DNA of 31,636 bases from Pelargonium nanum (Eukaryota > Streptophyta > Magnoliopsida > Geraniales > Geraniaceae): NCBI GenBank assembly GCA_036897485.1, contig JAYMTF010000691.1, positions 1-31,636 on the forward strand, given 5' to 3'. Below the pieces are notes generated by a model. That model saw nothing but the letters and a program-made list of their open reading frames with translations, was not told the origin of the DNA and did no database searches. The position numbers were made by a program, and so were the translations under genes. Positions 17,401 to 27,679 of this stretch are shown one piece after another. Numbering within the stretch: position 1 is the stretch's first letter; each line of letters opens with the position of its first letter.

Positions 17401-19958
17401 ATGGTAGTAATGACATTTATTAGGAGATTATAATTAAATTTTCGGTTACCAAACATTTTTAACTCTAATATCATAAGCAATTAGCATATATAATATGGTC
17501 TATTAGAGAGTAAACTGACTACGTACTTGTATGAAGTGCATATAATCCATTCGGTAAAGATGATCCCCCGACAAGATCAGAACATTATCTATGTTCCTGT
17601 TCTTCGCATCCTACAAGAAACCACACAAATCCATAAGTTTCATTTCAAGTAAATATGGATGGAGGAACTACGGGAATTCAATGTAGATTCGATGTGAATT
17701 TCCCCACTCACCTCGAATACCCACGTGAATTGCCTCACGGCATCGGCAGTTCCTTGAAACCAATTCATTCCGGTGTCTCCGGGTGTTTGAGTGGCTGCTA
17801 GAACCTGTTCAACAATATCTTCTGAAGTCAGCAAACCGGTTATCTACTAGAGGAAAACCTACATGTACCTTTAGGGTTTCTTACCTCCACAAATCCGTCC
17901 CCAAAGTTAATACCGTTCCCGAAGTATGTTCTTGCAATGTGCCGATTGAGAGAAGCAGAGTTGAACTGAGTCAGCACAAATATTTTGTTTAGGCCGCTGT
18001 TGATGCAGTTGCTCATCGGGATGTCAATAAGCCTGTAGCACCCTCCAACCGGAACCTACAGATCAAACCAAATAGTTACAATAAGTAGATTCACCGTCTG
18101 CTACACAGATTAGTGCTAGTATGGTCTATAATCCGGAGCCAAGTTGCGCCCAGAACAAACAAATGGAGGCAAAAGGATAGGTTCTTCGAGAAACCACTCA
18201 GATACAAAACCTTTTCTGCTAGTATCGAAATAAATAAATAAAACAAGATATCACAGAGGACTCCGGGGGGTCAGGACAGCGCTTTACCAAGACCTTAATA
18301 ACATTTTTTTAAGAAAAAAGAGGCAAAATCCCAAGAATGCGTATACATAGCAATCTCAAAACAAAATGCCATTCATCGACGAGAATAAATAAGTTTCCTT
18401 ACCGCAGGAGTAGCGGTTCTTTTGGTCAGAGGAAAGAGATGGGTCCCCGGACCTCCTCCTAATATGATTGAAGCCACATTTTTCGGGTCGGCTTTTGGCC
18501 TCTCAAACCATGGATTAGGGATAGTCTGCATTTGAAAACCCAATATAAACAGTGGTTTTTTCAGAACATATAGAATCAATTCAACTTACATACTCAAAAA
18601 CTCAATACTACTACCAATTCGACAATGAGATCATTTCAAGGACTACAAAACAGACAAACCGAAACAAAATCAACACGGCACAGTTTTTCAAAATTTCAAT
18701 AATATAGACAATTCTACAATTTGATCATTTCAAGGACTACATAGCAGACAACATACAAAATCATCTATCCACGGCTCCCTTGGAGGCATCATATGATTTC
18801 CAAAACACACAAAATCAATTCAACTTATAACAAAATAGCAATAAAAGGACACGAGGCTCCCAAAATTGTAAGGTCTGAGAAGGGTCATTTCTGCGCTCAA
18901 CCTTCCCCATGCTTTTATAAGGAGGCTGTTTCCCGGGCTTAAACCCCCGTGACCTCAACATCACAAGCAACAACCTTACCGTTGAACCAAGGCCTGCCCT
19001 CAAAACATGAAAATTCGATACTACATAGTACATACAATTCTATAATGTTATCATTTTAAGAACTACAAACTGCAAAGCATACAACCAAAACAAAATTAAC
19101 TCGTCACAGTTTCCTAGTGGCATTTTTTTTTAAGTTTTTCAAAACACACATAATCATTTCAACTAGCAAACTCAAAAATTCCATAAAAGGGTGCCCCATT
19201 TCACGAGGCTCCCATTATTGTGGCTTCTAATAAGGGTTGTTTCTGTGCGAAGCCTTCCCCTGCCTTCTCATACAGACCGTTTTTCGGACTTAAACCTGTG
19301 GCCTCAAAACCACAAGCAACAACCATACAATTGCGCCAAGGCTCACACTCGTACTCGATAACTCAATACTACAAACAATTCTACAATTTGATCATTTCAA
19401 GGTCTACAAAGCATACAAACAAAACAAAATCAACTCACCACAGTGTCCTTGGTGGCATCATTTTCTTTTCAAAACATACACAACCAATAGAATCTACAAA
19501 CTCGAAAACTCAACACTAGAGCTAATTCTACAACTTGATCATTTCAAGGACAATAAAACAGAAACTAAAACAAAACAAGCTCACCACAGTCTCCTTGGTG
19601 GCATCATTTGTTTTTCAAAACATACACAATCAATTCAACCTACAAACTCGAAAACTCAACTGTAGAGCTAATTTTAAAATTTGATCATTTCAATGACTAG
19701 AAAACAAAAACTCAAACAAAACCAACTCACCACAGTCTCCTTGGTGGCATCATTTGATGTGAGAACTGCATGAGCAGACCCAAGCTTGATCTTACAAACC
19801 CTTTTCTCAGTTCTCAAACCTCCACCCAACTGATTCATCAAAACACTATTCTTCTGATTCCATCTAACCCTCTCCCCCAAAAACCCACTCTCTCCATTGA
19901 AAAGGTTTGTTTTTGGGAAATGGGTGTTAGCTTTCAAGCCCACACAACAAGAATCCAT
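14466..19958 (-). CDS. AGPL: ADP-glucose pyrophosphorylase large subunit, plastidial (525 aa)
   Basis: Exons on the minus strand: 19958..19731, 18525..18403, 18055..17885, 17804..17712, 17610..17527, 17251..17196, 17031..16938, 16628..16443, 16321..16241, 16090..16004, 15917..15813, 15739..15633, 15529..15469 and 14567..14466; 1578 nt, no frame error, GT/AG throughout. The enzyme makes ADP-glucose and pyrophosphate from glucose-1-phosphate and ATP in plastids, the committed step of starch synthesis, as a heterotetramer with the small subunit. Residues 1 to about 75 look like a transit peptide. Then come [112 protein letters not shown] and a left-handed-helix C-terminal domain ending GFYIRSGIT. 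His105 and Thr115 replace the Arg and Lys that the catalytic small subunit uses in its ATP-binding loop, which marks a regulatory large subunit. It converges on the gene ending near 11.7 kb. Confidence 0.95.
14590..15445. repeat. Minisatellite of about 81 bp, 11 copies, filling the last AGPase intron
   Basis: The anchor word GAGGCCTTAGGTTCTCTAAA and its variants occur at about 14621, 14692, 14774, 14858, 14941, 15022, 15099, 15181, 15260, 15341 and 15424. Spacings are 71, 82, 84, 83, 81, 77, 82, 79, 81 and 83 bp. Each unit continues AGAGCTTATTCGG..ATCAGGAAGCATAAAAACAATTAGACTACACATTTTACTTTTGTC. The array takes up nearly all of the intron 14568..15468 between exons 13 and 14. Units differ by roughly 10 to 25 percent, so the array is not recent. 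The flanking splice sites (GAT|GTAAGTG and ATGTAG|GGTG) are intact. Confidence 0.9.
16704..16821. mobile_element. hAT-like MITE in AGPase intron 7
   Basis: The left end TAGAGCGGACAATTTGGATT and right end AAATTGCCAGCTTTA are inverted, with inner arms ATTTCGGGTCGG against CCCGACCCGAAAAT. It is about 118 bp and non-coding. Flanks GTGTAATG and GGGTAATA could be a mutated 8-bp target duplication. It has the same ends as the element at 10551..10692. Confidence 0.6.
18849..19000 (-). mobile_element. Au SINE copy 1 in AGPase intron 1
   Basis: On the minus strand it reads GGCCTTGGTTCAACGGTAAGG, 'ttgttgcttgtgatgttgaggtcacggg', 'gggaaacagcctcctta', 'gacccttctcagaccttacaattttgggagcctcgt'. It lies in sense orientation relative to AGPL. 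It is inserted directly after ATAAAAGG (18841..18848), which is also the junction of copy 2. Confidence 0.8.
19191..19350 (-). mobile_element. Au SINE copy 2 in AGPase intron 1
   Basis: On the minus strand it reads GTGAGCCTTGGCGCAATTG, 'ttgttgcttgtggttttgaggccacaggtttaag', 'aacggtctgtatgagaaggc', 'acaaccc' and 'gggagcctcgtgaaatggggcac'. It is adjacent to ATAAAAGG (19183..19190), the same junction as copy 1, within a repeated unit. Confidence 0.8.
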
Positions 19959-20205
19959 AGCAGCTGCTGTTACTGAAAACCCAGAAACAATGATGAATCA
20001 GAAAATAACCTTAAAAAGCACTAAAATAAAGTAGAGTCCTAAACTAAGCAACCAAGTAAAGTATAGGTCACACAAAATTTAAAAAAATGGAGTAAAAAAC
20101 ACAGCTGTGTCACACAAGTCACACACAAACACAAATACAAAGTGAAGAAACCAAGTTCAAATCTAAGAATCTGAAGAGACATAAAAATAAAAAATAAAAA
20201 ATTAC

Positions 20206-20400
20206 CCAGATCACAGAAGGTTGTAAAAATCAAAACTTTGAAGAACCCAGAAGCAAAATTCTCACAAAATAGTGAGAGGCACGAGAGATGGAGACAGACC
20301 CAGAAGAGGTGTGAAGAAGGCTGAAAATGGGCAGTAGAGGTCAGGATCAAGAAGGGAGTGAAATGCGTGAGTGATGTTGAAGACAAGGCGGTTTGCTTTT
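20206..20400 (-). other. AGPL: 5' UTR exon of the AGPase gene
   Basis: Minus-strand leader rich in CT (TTCAGCCTTCTTCACACCTC, CTGTCTCCATCTCTCGTGCC) ends at GATCTGG|GTAATT (20206). The partner acceptor is TTTTCAG with its AG at 19973..19974, giving a 233-bp UTR intron and a further 14 nt of UTR before ATG 19958. The upstream limit is an estimate. Confidence 0.55.
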
Positions 20401-20560
20401 TATGGGTCGCTTGTGAGCTTCACGAGAAGAGCTGGAGTTTTTATGGAAAAATTTCAGAGAAATAATATAGTAAAAAAATGCAATGCCGCAAATCCTCAGC
20501 TCGTGTCTGTCCTCTGCTTTACACAGAGCAAGTTTCTAGGCTCTGCTTGCATGTGGAGAA

Positions 20561-20575
20561 CCCATTTTTATACCC
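20561..20575 (-). promoter_or_regulatory. AGPL: Candidate TATA box of the AGPase gene
   Basis: The minus strand reads GGGTATAAAAATGGG. A second TATAAAAA lies about 20 bp upstream (near 20588) and a third A-rich CATAAAAAG near 20396..20404. The first is best by context, but which is used cannot be decided from sequence. Confidence 0.4.
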
Positions 20576-20673
20576 AACACATGTCCTTTTTATAGCTACA
20601 GTGAGATTGTGATTATTTGTACTTTTATTTTTATATTTAAATTTCGCAACAAAAAAAAAATATATATATATAT

Positions 20674-21020
20674 AAAGAGAAAAAAAAGACTCTCAGCCAA
20701 TAAATCATGGCCGGTTAGGTGGTGTCACATCAGGGATTAACATTCTTACCCGCTCCAATTCGCGTCCCGCCTGGATATTTATTGTTTGTTTATTGGCTGA
20801 GAGTCTCAACAAATTAAATATATATATTTGTGAATGAGTGTCCGAAATCTCATTCATGATTTATTACCTGAGACTCTCCGCAAACTAAATGGATCCGGGC
20901 AGACGCTTCGCGCTCACAAATTCATTTTTTCGGGTATGAGTGTTAATTGATGATGTGACATAACATTATTGGTTGAGAGTCTCAACTAATAAATCATGAC
21001 TGAAATTCTTTTTTCTCTTT
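20674..21020. mobile_element. Foldback/MITE-like element just upstream of the AGPase promoter
   Basis: The outer arms are inverted. The left (20674..20755) reads AAAGAGAAAAAAAAGACTCTCAGCCAATAAATCATGG, GTGTCACATCA, ATTAACA, ACCCG. The right arm, reverse-complemented from about 21020, reads AAAGAGAAAAAAG, ACTCTCAACCAATAA, GTCACATCA, ATTAACACTCATACCCG, with indels. GACTCTCAGCCAATAAA (20688..20704) is also inverted exactly at 20789..20805. A further 'gagactctc' lies near 20870. It is non-coding and able to form nested hairpins. Confidence 0.6.
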
Positions 21021-21045
21021 GTAAAATATAAAAGGTGAAGTGGCA

Positions 21046-23010
21046 CTGTTTAAAGCTGACAATTTAAACCCGAATTTAACGAGTGTCCGACTCTAACTCA
21101 ACCCGAAGTTACCCATGTTGGGTTTATCATGTAAACTTTTGGATCAGTTGAGTAGGGTAAACCCACAAAATCATTGTATATAATGTTATATTATTTGCAG
21201 AGCTGGTTATTTACTTATTTGTGCATTTTGTGTAGACTTTGCAACTCGGGTTGCAAGTATAAACGGGTCGGGTAAGAAAAACTCACTTGTTCATATTTTA
21301 CAACTTTCTATGGTCATATCTTCTCTATTAGGTAGGATAGATGTTATCATTGAAGAAAAGTAAACCGATGAAAACACGTTTGTTTTTTTTTCCCAACCGT
21401 CTAGATTTGCGGTCGACATTATCTGGTATAGTGTTGTGTTTGTATCGTGTTAAAAGGAAAAGTAAAGTTAGTGTGTCCGTAGATACGATATGTTAAACAC
21501 ATTTTAATAAATTAATTGAGTTGACCCGGCATAATTAATGTTACAAATTTAACATATATAAACATAATTATGCCAACTAACATATTTACATATATATTTA
21601 TATATATGTAGACAAGTCGACTAGTTAGGTTTTTTGAGTTAGTTACTATTACAATTTCTAAGAGTTCATGCTTAGCATGTCACAACACATATGATTATTC
21701 ATAGGTGCAATTTTTTTTGTTTTTAAAACAAATACGACATGATTTTAAATGTGATGGATATTCCTATATGAACGACATATACATAAGAATCAAACTCAAA
21801 ATATCTTAGTAGAAGTAACTGATTTTTACCTAGCAAATTTTATATTGAAACAAGCATATTTAACTCAAACATATTAAAATTCGAACTCACATTTCAACAG
21901 CTGAAATTAATATATTTAACAATATTGCAGTGTTGTTAAAAAAAATGTATAGTTTATGATATCATAACATAAAATAAAATTATTCCCAAAGGTGCCAAAA
22001 CAAAATGTGATTAATACAATAAGCCAATAACAAATCTCACACCCATTTACTATATACAATAAGACAATCTTAAAAGAAATATTTCGATCAAAATTATTTG
22101 GTTGAAACACGATTTTTGATAAAAACAAAATATATAATTGAAATAAAAATAAATGATATTTATTAAAATGCTTTATTCGGTAAAACTGAAAATTTTAAAA
22201 TAATAATCTTTTTATTTTCTTGAACTACTGACGTATATATAAATAAAATACATCGTTTCTGCAGGTAAACGGTGAACATTAATTAATGAAATAATTGCAG
22301 TGAATGTAAACGGTAGAAACCAAAAATTGTTTTGGATTTGAGTTCTTACCAAATAGAGAAGAAGAAACCCTAATTTTTGTTTTGGATTGGAGTTTTTTTT
22401 GTCCACTTTCACCTCAAAAATTGTCCCATTTTTGTTTATTCTTGGAGTGATTGGAAAAAAATCCAAACCCAACCTCTTTGAGAGCTCTCAATGATCAATC
22501 TTTTGTTTTTTGTTTCATTGTTTTTTTCTTCTTGTTCTAATATATTTTTATCAATGATAAAAAATAGAGTAACAAGTAATTTCTAGAAAATATCAATTGT
22601 AATTAATGGCCATAAATAAAATTAGCGGACTAGGAAATTTTCTTTGATCTCTTTAGATCCTAATTATTTGCTAAAATGTAGGTGATTTGTCCTTTTCTTG
22701 ATATTTTTCCACATCCATCCTCTCAAAATTGAGTATGATATTTACTTTATTACTAAAAAGTTACAATTAGGGATATTCGAGTCAAAGAAGAGCTTCAAGT
22801 TAAAGATGAGTCGAGTATACAAAAAAGTTAAGAAGAACTAGGTAAAATATCATGTCGTGAGGAAAAGAAACTGATAAAATTTGTCTAAAATGGAATAAAA
22901 TCATGGACCATTTTGGGACAAGACTGATTGGACCGACATTCTTGCAATTTTCTGTTAAAATTATCCATTTTAATAGAAAAAATTGACAAAAATTAAGATA
23001 TGTGAGGTTT
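21046..23010. other. Gene-free AT-rich region
   Basis: It begins with AAGCTGACAATTTAAACCCG, another end-like sequence of the MITE family at 10551 and 16704, without a clear partner. The rest is very AT-rich with (TA)n runs near 21590..21610. No frame looks coding. Confidence 0.45.
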
Positions 23011-23025
23011 AAGTGAAATCGGTGA

Positions 23026-23179
23026 CGTAACAGGGTAGCCCACTTGCTAGCTCGGGCATCTCTTGGTTAGAGGTTTGATAGAAGGGGATGACATTTGTTA
23101 CTCTTCACATATTTTGAAGGTTGTTTTGATTGACTCATTATTTTAATGAAAGTTGATAGTTCAAGGTAAAAAAAAAAAA
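23026..23179 (+). mobile_element. SINE with poly(A) tail and perfect target-site duplications
   Basis: GTGAAATCGGTGA occurs at 23013..23025 and 23180..23192, bounding about 154 bp that end in a run of A (23168..23179). The head, GGTAGCCCACTTGCTAGC...TTGGTTAGAGGTTTGATAG, has the spacing of tRNA-derived A and B boxes. The perfect duplication and homogeneous tail suggest a fairly recent insertion. It does not match the Au SINE sequences in this window, so it is a different family. Confidence 0.75.
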
Positions 23180-23939
23180 GTGAAATCGGTGATAAATAAT
23201 TGAGAAAATTGGAACTATATCATTTAAAAATTCTATTTTAATTTATTTGTGTACTTATATACTTTAAGGTAATTTTAAACAATAAATTAAAATTTTATAT
23301 TTTTCGTTCTTGTTATTTATACGATAATTTATATCTTGACAATCTCCATATAAAAATTTCAAGAGAAAAACTCTAAATTTTAAGCTTCATATCACACAAT
23401 TAAATGGTGTGTGTTTTTAATTATTACTTTTTTTACAGGAATTATTATCTTAATTAATTAAAGATTGATATTGTCTTTGCAACCACAAAACCCAATATGT
23501 TAAGGAACATATAATATAAATTAACATGTCAATGTTCTCTTTAATAAATTAAACTTGAATGAACACCCAAGAAATTGCTTTACAATGATGTGATTATTTT
23601 AGTTCATATTGAGAGGCAAGCATGATATTCCAAATTATTATTTTTATAAAATTCCTTGCAAATAAATAAATTCTATGAAATATTGTGCCAAAGAACCATC
23701 TTTAAATAGATTCCAAAAGAAACATGATTGGTTTGTATTTAATAAAAATAGCCCACATGTCAAATTGAAAATTAGAAAACTAAAGAATCCAAATACCTCT
23801 TTCCTTTTACAATTATTATGAAAATCAAATAACCCTAAAGCCATAAATCATGCAAACAAGAACATAAAAAACAGGTTTTTTTTTATAGACAAGCGGTACT
23901 TTTTATTAAGCTCAGAAAAGCGAAAAAAGTACAAAAGAA

Positions 23940-26900
23940 TTAACCCAAAAACAGAATTGGGTTTGATTTCCAGGAATCAAAGCTACCAACAGTAAAAGAA
24001 TGACCCAATAAGCAAGGGAGTAAAGCATAAGAGAAACACTGGACTCTTGAAAAGTTGTCCTCCGTCAACACGAGTTTCCCTTCAAAAACCATGGAATTTC
24101 GGGCAGTCCACAAGAACCAAACTGCAATAATACAAACAGCTCCCCATACCTTTGATTGTCTTGCTGTACCAGTTATCAGTGAGGGCCATAAAGAAAAGAG
24201 ACCAAAACAATTGTGAGGCAAGACCAGTTGAGCCGACCACCAAGAACTCACCTTTGCCCATAATCTCGACGCCCAATAATAATGAAGAAAGATGTGAGCG
24301 CAGTCCTCCGGGTCTGAGTCACACAGCTTGCAAATGACTGGAGCTGTGATCGGGATTATCCCTCTATCACGAAGAAAAACCATACTCGGGATACTATGGA
24401 GAGCAACAAGCTACGCTAGGCTTTGCATTTTAGGCGGAACCCCGACCTTCCAGATAATGTTGTGACATGCGAAAGTAGTGTGAGGCAATCGAGAATATAA
24501 CAGCTCAAAGACTTTTTTGGTTGCAAAGGTGTCCGAACCGCTACAACGCCATTCCAATCTATCCGGTATGTGAGGCGATAAAACAATGGACTGCATAGAG
24601 GACACAAGCAAGCCAAAAGAATCCAGTTCCCAGCCTCGTAGTCGTCGACGAAAGTGAAAAGAAGTCTCTGTGATTTCATTGTGTGAGAGGAAGTAAGCAA
24701 CTGATTGATTTTTGAGTGTGCAAAGACTGAAAAGTCTTTGAAATTTCTGTGCTAATAGTTCCTCAAAGCCCCAAGGATCAAGCCAAAACTTGGCTATCCT
24801 ACCATCACCAATGACCCACATAAAAGCACCATGACCGATGATATCCGGCAACCCCGGCAAGAATTGCAGATTTAGAATATCTTTAACCATCACAGAAGCT
24901 CTCGGGGCGCATATACCGTCCAAGGACCACGCACTATGGTCCCAATTGTATTTAGCACAAAGCAAGCGCTTCCAAAGAGAGTCGGGTTGCGTAGAGAACC
25001 GCCACCACCATTTTGCGAGCAAACTCGTATTAGCCAAAGAGAGCTGACGAATTCCTAAATCCCCATGTCGACGCTTAAGAACTACCGTCGACCATCGAAC
25101 TTTGCAAAGGCCTCGGCCTGGTGAGTTACCAGCCCAAAGAAATTTTCTCTCGATCGATTCCAAAGTTCGAATTACGGACTTCGGCGCTCGATACAATGAC
25201 ATGTAATATAGTGGCAAGGAAGTCAAAACCGAGCGAATCAAAGTAATCCTTCCACCAAAAGAAATATAACGCGCCTGCCACGATGCCAATCGATTCTGAA
25301 ACTTCTCAATAATCAAAGTCCAAGAACTCCTCAACCTTGGATTGCTGCCCAGATTAAAGCCCAAGTAAGTGATTGGAAGTGACCCAATAGAACAACCAAG
25401 TAAACCCGCAAGAAATGAAGCGAGTGCATGTGATATATTAAACCCAATTAATCGAGACTTTGAGTAATTAATTTGAAGCCCGGAGGCTAACTCAAAACTA
25501 AGCAGTAAAGTCTTGAGATTATTGATGGAATCCGGATTAGAGGCATCTAGAAAAAGAGCGGTGTCGTCCGCGAATTGGAGATGAGATATTGACAACTCAC
25601 CCACCCGAACTCCCATCAACCGACCTTGTGATTCTGATTGAGCCAACAAGAGATGTAATGCTTCAGGTACTATTAAGAACAAAAAAGGCGAAAGTGGGCA
25701 ACCTTGCTTTACGCCTTGAGAAACACGAAAGTCACCCGACGGAGAACCATTGACCAACACGGATATATAAGAATCCAAGCAACCCCGGACCCAAAGTCTA
25801 AACTTGCACCCAAAACCCATGTGCATCATGCAGCGATCCAAAAAGCTCCAATCAACACGATCAAAAGCTTGCTTAAAGTCAAGCTTGAGAAGAACTGATG
25901 GTTTACGTGTCGATTTAATGAGATGAATTAGCTCTCCGGCAATGAGAATGCTATCTAAAATCTGACGATCCTTCACGAAGGCGCTCTGTACATCACTAAT
26001 CAAACCCCCCATATGTGTTCTGAGTCGAATAGCGAGAAGCTTAGCTACAATTTTATACGGTGCCGACACTAAACTGATTGGTCTATAGTCGTTGAGCCCT
26101 TGGGGAATGTCAGTTTTAGGTATCAAAACTAAAAAGGCCGAGTTCAGCCCTTTGCCGAGTTTCCCAGTCTCGAAAAAATTCTGAATAAAAGCAATCAAAT
26201 CGACGTGAACGATGTCCCAGCACGATTGAAAGAAAAGGAGGGTGTAGCCATCAGGACCTGGGGCTTTGGATCCGTCGCAGCTGAAGACAACATGCCTAAT
26301 ATCGTCTCGGTAAAAGGAAGTTCAAGTGATGACCGTGCCTGGTCCAATAAAGATGCGAAATCAAGACCTGATAATGAATGACGGTTCGAGAAGGACGTTG
26401 TGAGACGATCTTTGAAATGACTGCGTGCCATTAATTTAATGATTTCCGGACTTGTAACCCATCTTTCCCCGTCAAATAACCCTACTAGCCGGTTCCGAGC
26501 CTGACGAATCGATGCACACTTATGAAAAAAGCTTGTGTTACAATCACCCTCGGCAAGCCATTTAACACGGGATTTTTGTTTCCATAATAGAGCAAGATCT
26601 CTTGATTTTTGATGCAACTCAACAACCAACAGTGAGCGAGCCTGAGCCTCGGCCGAGGAGAGGACCCGCGAATCAGCAACAAGATCGAGATCATTGAGCT
26701 TAAGCTCCAAAGACTTAACTGCATGCTCAAGAACTCCGAACACCTCGACGTTCCAAGTTTTAATAACTTGTTCCAGCAAGTGTAATGACGTTCCAAGTTT
26801 TAATAACTTGTTTCAGCAAGTGTAATTTCATCCATAATCGAAAGCACGGCTGGCCATCAATGTCGAAAGAAGCCCATGCGGAATTTATCATGCCATGAAA

Positions 26901-27668
26901 GCTTGGATGGGAAATCCAACAGTTGAGAAACCGAAATGGCTTGGGACCCCAATCGATTAAATCTCTAGCGAGAAACAATGGACAATGGTCTGAGCAACTA
27001 CGAGCAAGCCCTGTTAAAGTAAGCGAATTAAATTCTGAAGACCACGAGGAAGAGACAAGAACCCGATCAAGGCGGCTTGCGGACCCATTTGGTCCGTACC
27101 AAGTGAAAGAGCGTCCGTGTAACGGGATGTCAATAAGAGCCGAGTCATCTATAAAAGAATTGAAGGCAGCCATACTGGCAATGTCCAATGACGAGCCTGA
27201 CCGATCCGATTGATCCCGAACGCTATTGAAATCGCCAGCAAGAAGACAAGGACAATTGAACTCTGAAATAATGCCATGCAGTCGAGCCCATAATACAGAT
27301 TTTTCCTGAAGGTTATGTGGCGCATAAACATTGAAGATAATGCAGTCACAATCAAAATCCGCCCAGATGCCAAACATGGCTATGAAATATCTCTCAGTGA
27401 TGGAAGAGGAGAGAGAGAAAGACGATGATTCCCATAAACACAACAAGCCACCGGAGAGGCCAACTGACGGTGAGAAGCAAAAAGAGATGCCATTTCGGTC
27501 CCATAGTCTTCGACAATTGAAGTTCGAAAAAACCTGAAGCTTTGATTCCTGAATAAACACAACACCCGGCTTAAGCTTAGTGATGAGAGAGCGAAGCCGG
27601 TGTTGCTTATGGGATGCCGCACAACCCCTAATATTCCAAGATAGTACGCTCATGGAGGTTGACGGCAT
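23940..27668 (-). pseudogene. LINE ORF2: AP endonuclease, reverse transcriptase, zf-RVT
   Basis: The start is ATG 27668. The endonuclease runs to about 26950 with LSWNIRG, FIQESK, NVYAP, LLAGDFNSV, SRLDRVLV and SDHCP, the metal-binding and catalytic signatures. The reverse transcriptase (26200..25200) has LIPKTD, DYRPISLVS, LLKLDFKQAFDRVDW, SQGVKQGCPLSPFLF and the catalytic LQFADDTALF, so the active-site Asp pair is intact. The zf-RVT region (24450..24250) has CKLCDSDPEDCAHIFLH, with Tyr where the last Cys is usual. Defects: a 40-bp tandem duplication (26747..26826), a second shift near 26295 that restores the original frame, and TAG at 24411..24413 where Trp is expected (SLA*LVALHS). ORF2 would nick target DNA and copy element RNA; this copy cannot make it whole. 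Confidence 0.9.
26747..26826. repeat. 40-bp tandem duplication inside LINE ORF2
   Basis: Copies at 26747..26786 and 26787..26826 begin GACGTTCCAAGTTTTAATAA and end CAAGTGTAAT, differing at a single base (ttccagc/tttcagc). Forty bases shift the frame by one and end the endonuclease frame at 26760. The near identity of the copies means the duplication happened late. Confidence 0.9.
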
Positions 27669-27679
27669 GCCCCTAATAG

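Larger units (their letters stand above)
18530..19736 (-). repeat. Tandem repeats in AGPase intron 1 containing copies of the exon-1/donor boundary
   Basis: The boundary word CACAGTCTCCTTGGTGGCATCATTT (exon 1 end plus donor on the minus strand, cacagt at 19731) recurs at 19585 and 19439, exactly 146 bp apart each time. It recurs in more diverged form at 19105, near 18770 and near 18680. Between the boundary words lies a shared intron segment ('caaaacatacacaatcaattcaacctacaaactcgaaaactcaac', 'tttgatcatttcaaggactacaaa.ca'). The two 146-bp units are the best preserved. The units at 19105 and about 18770 each carry an Au SINE at the same site. Confidence 0.85.

Noticed and set aside
20039..20386. 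Minus-strand hydrophobic frame of 115 codons
   Set aside because: It covers the AGPase 5' UTR exon and UTR intron; a donor at 20205 and an acceptor at 19973 explain the region better.
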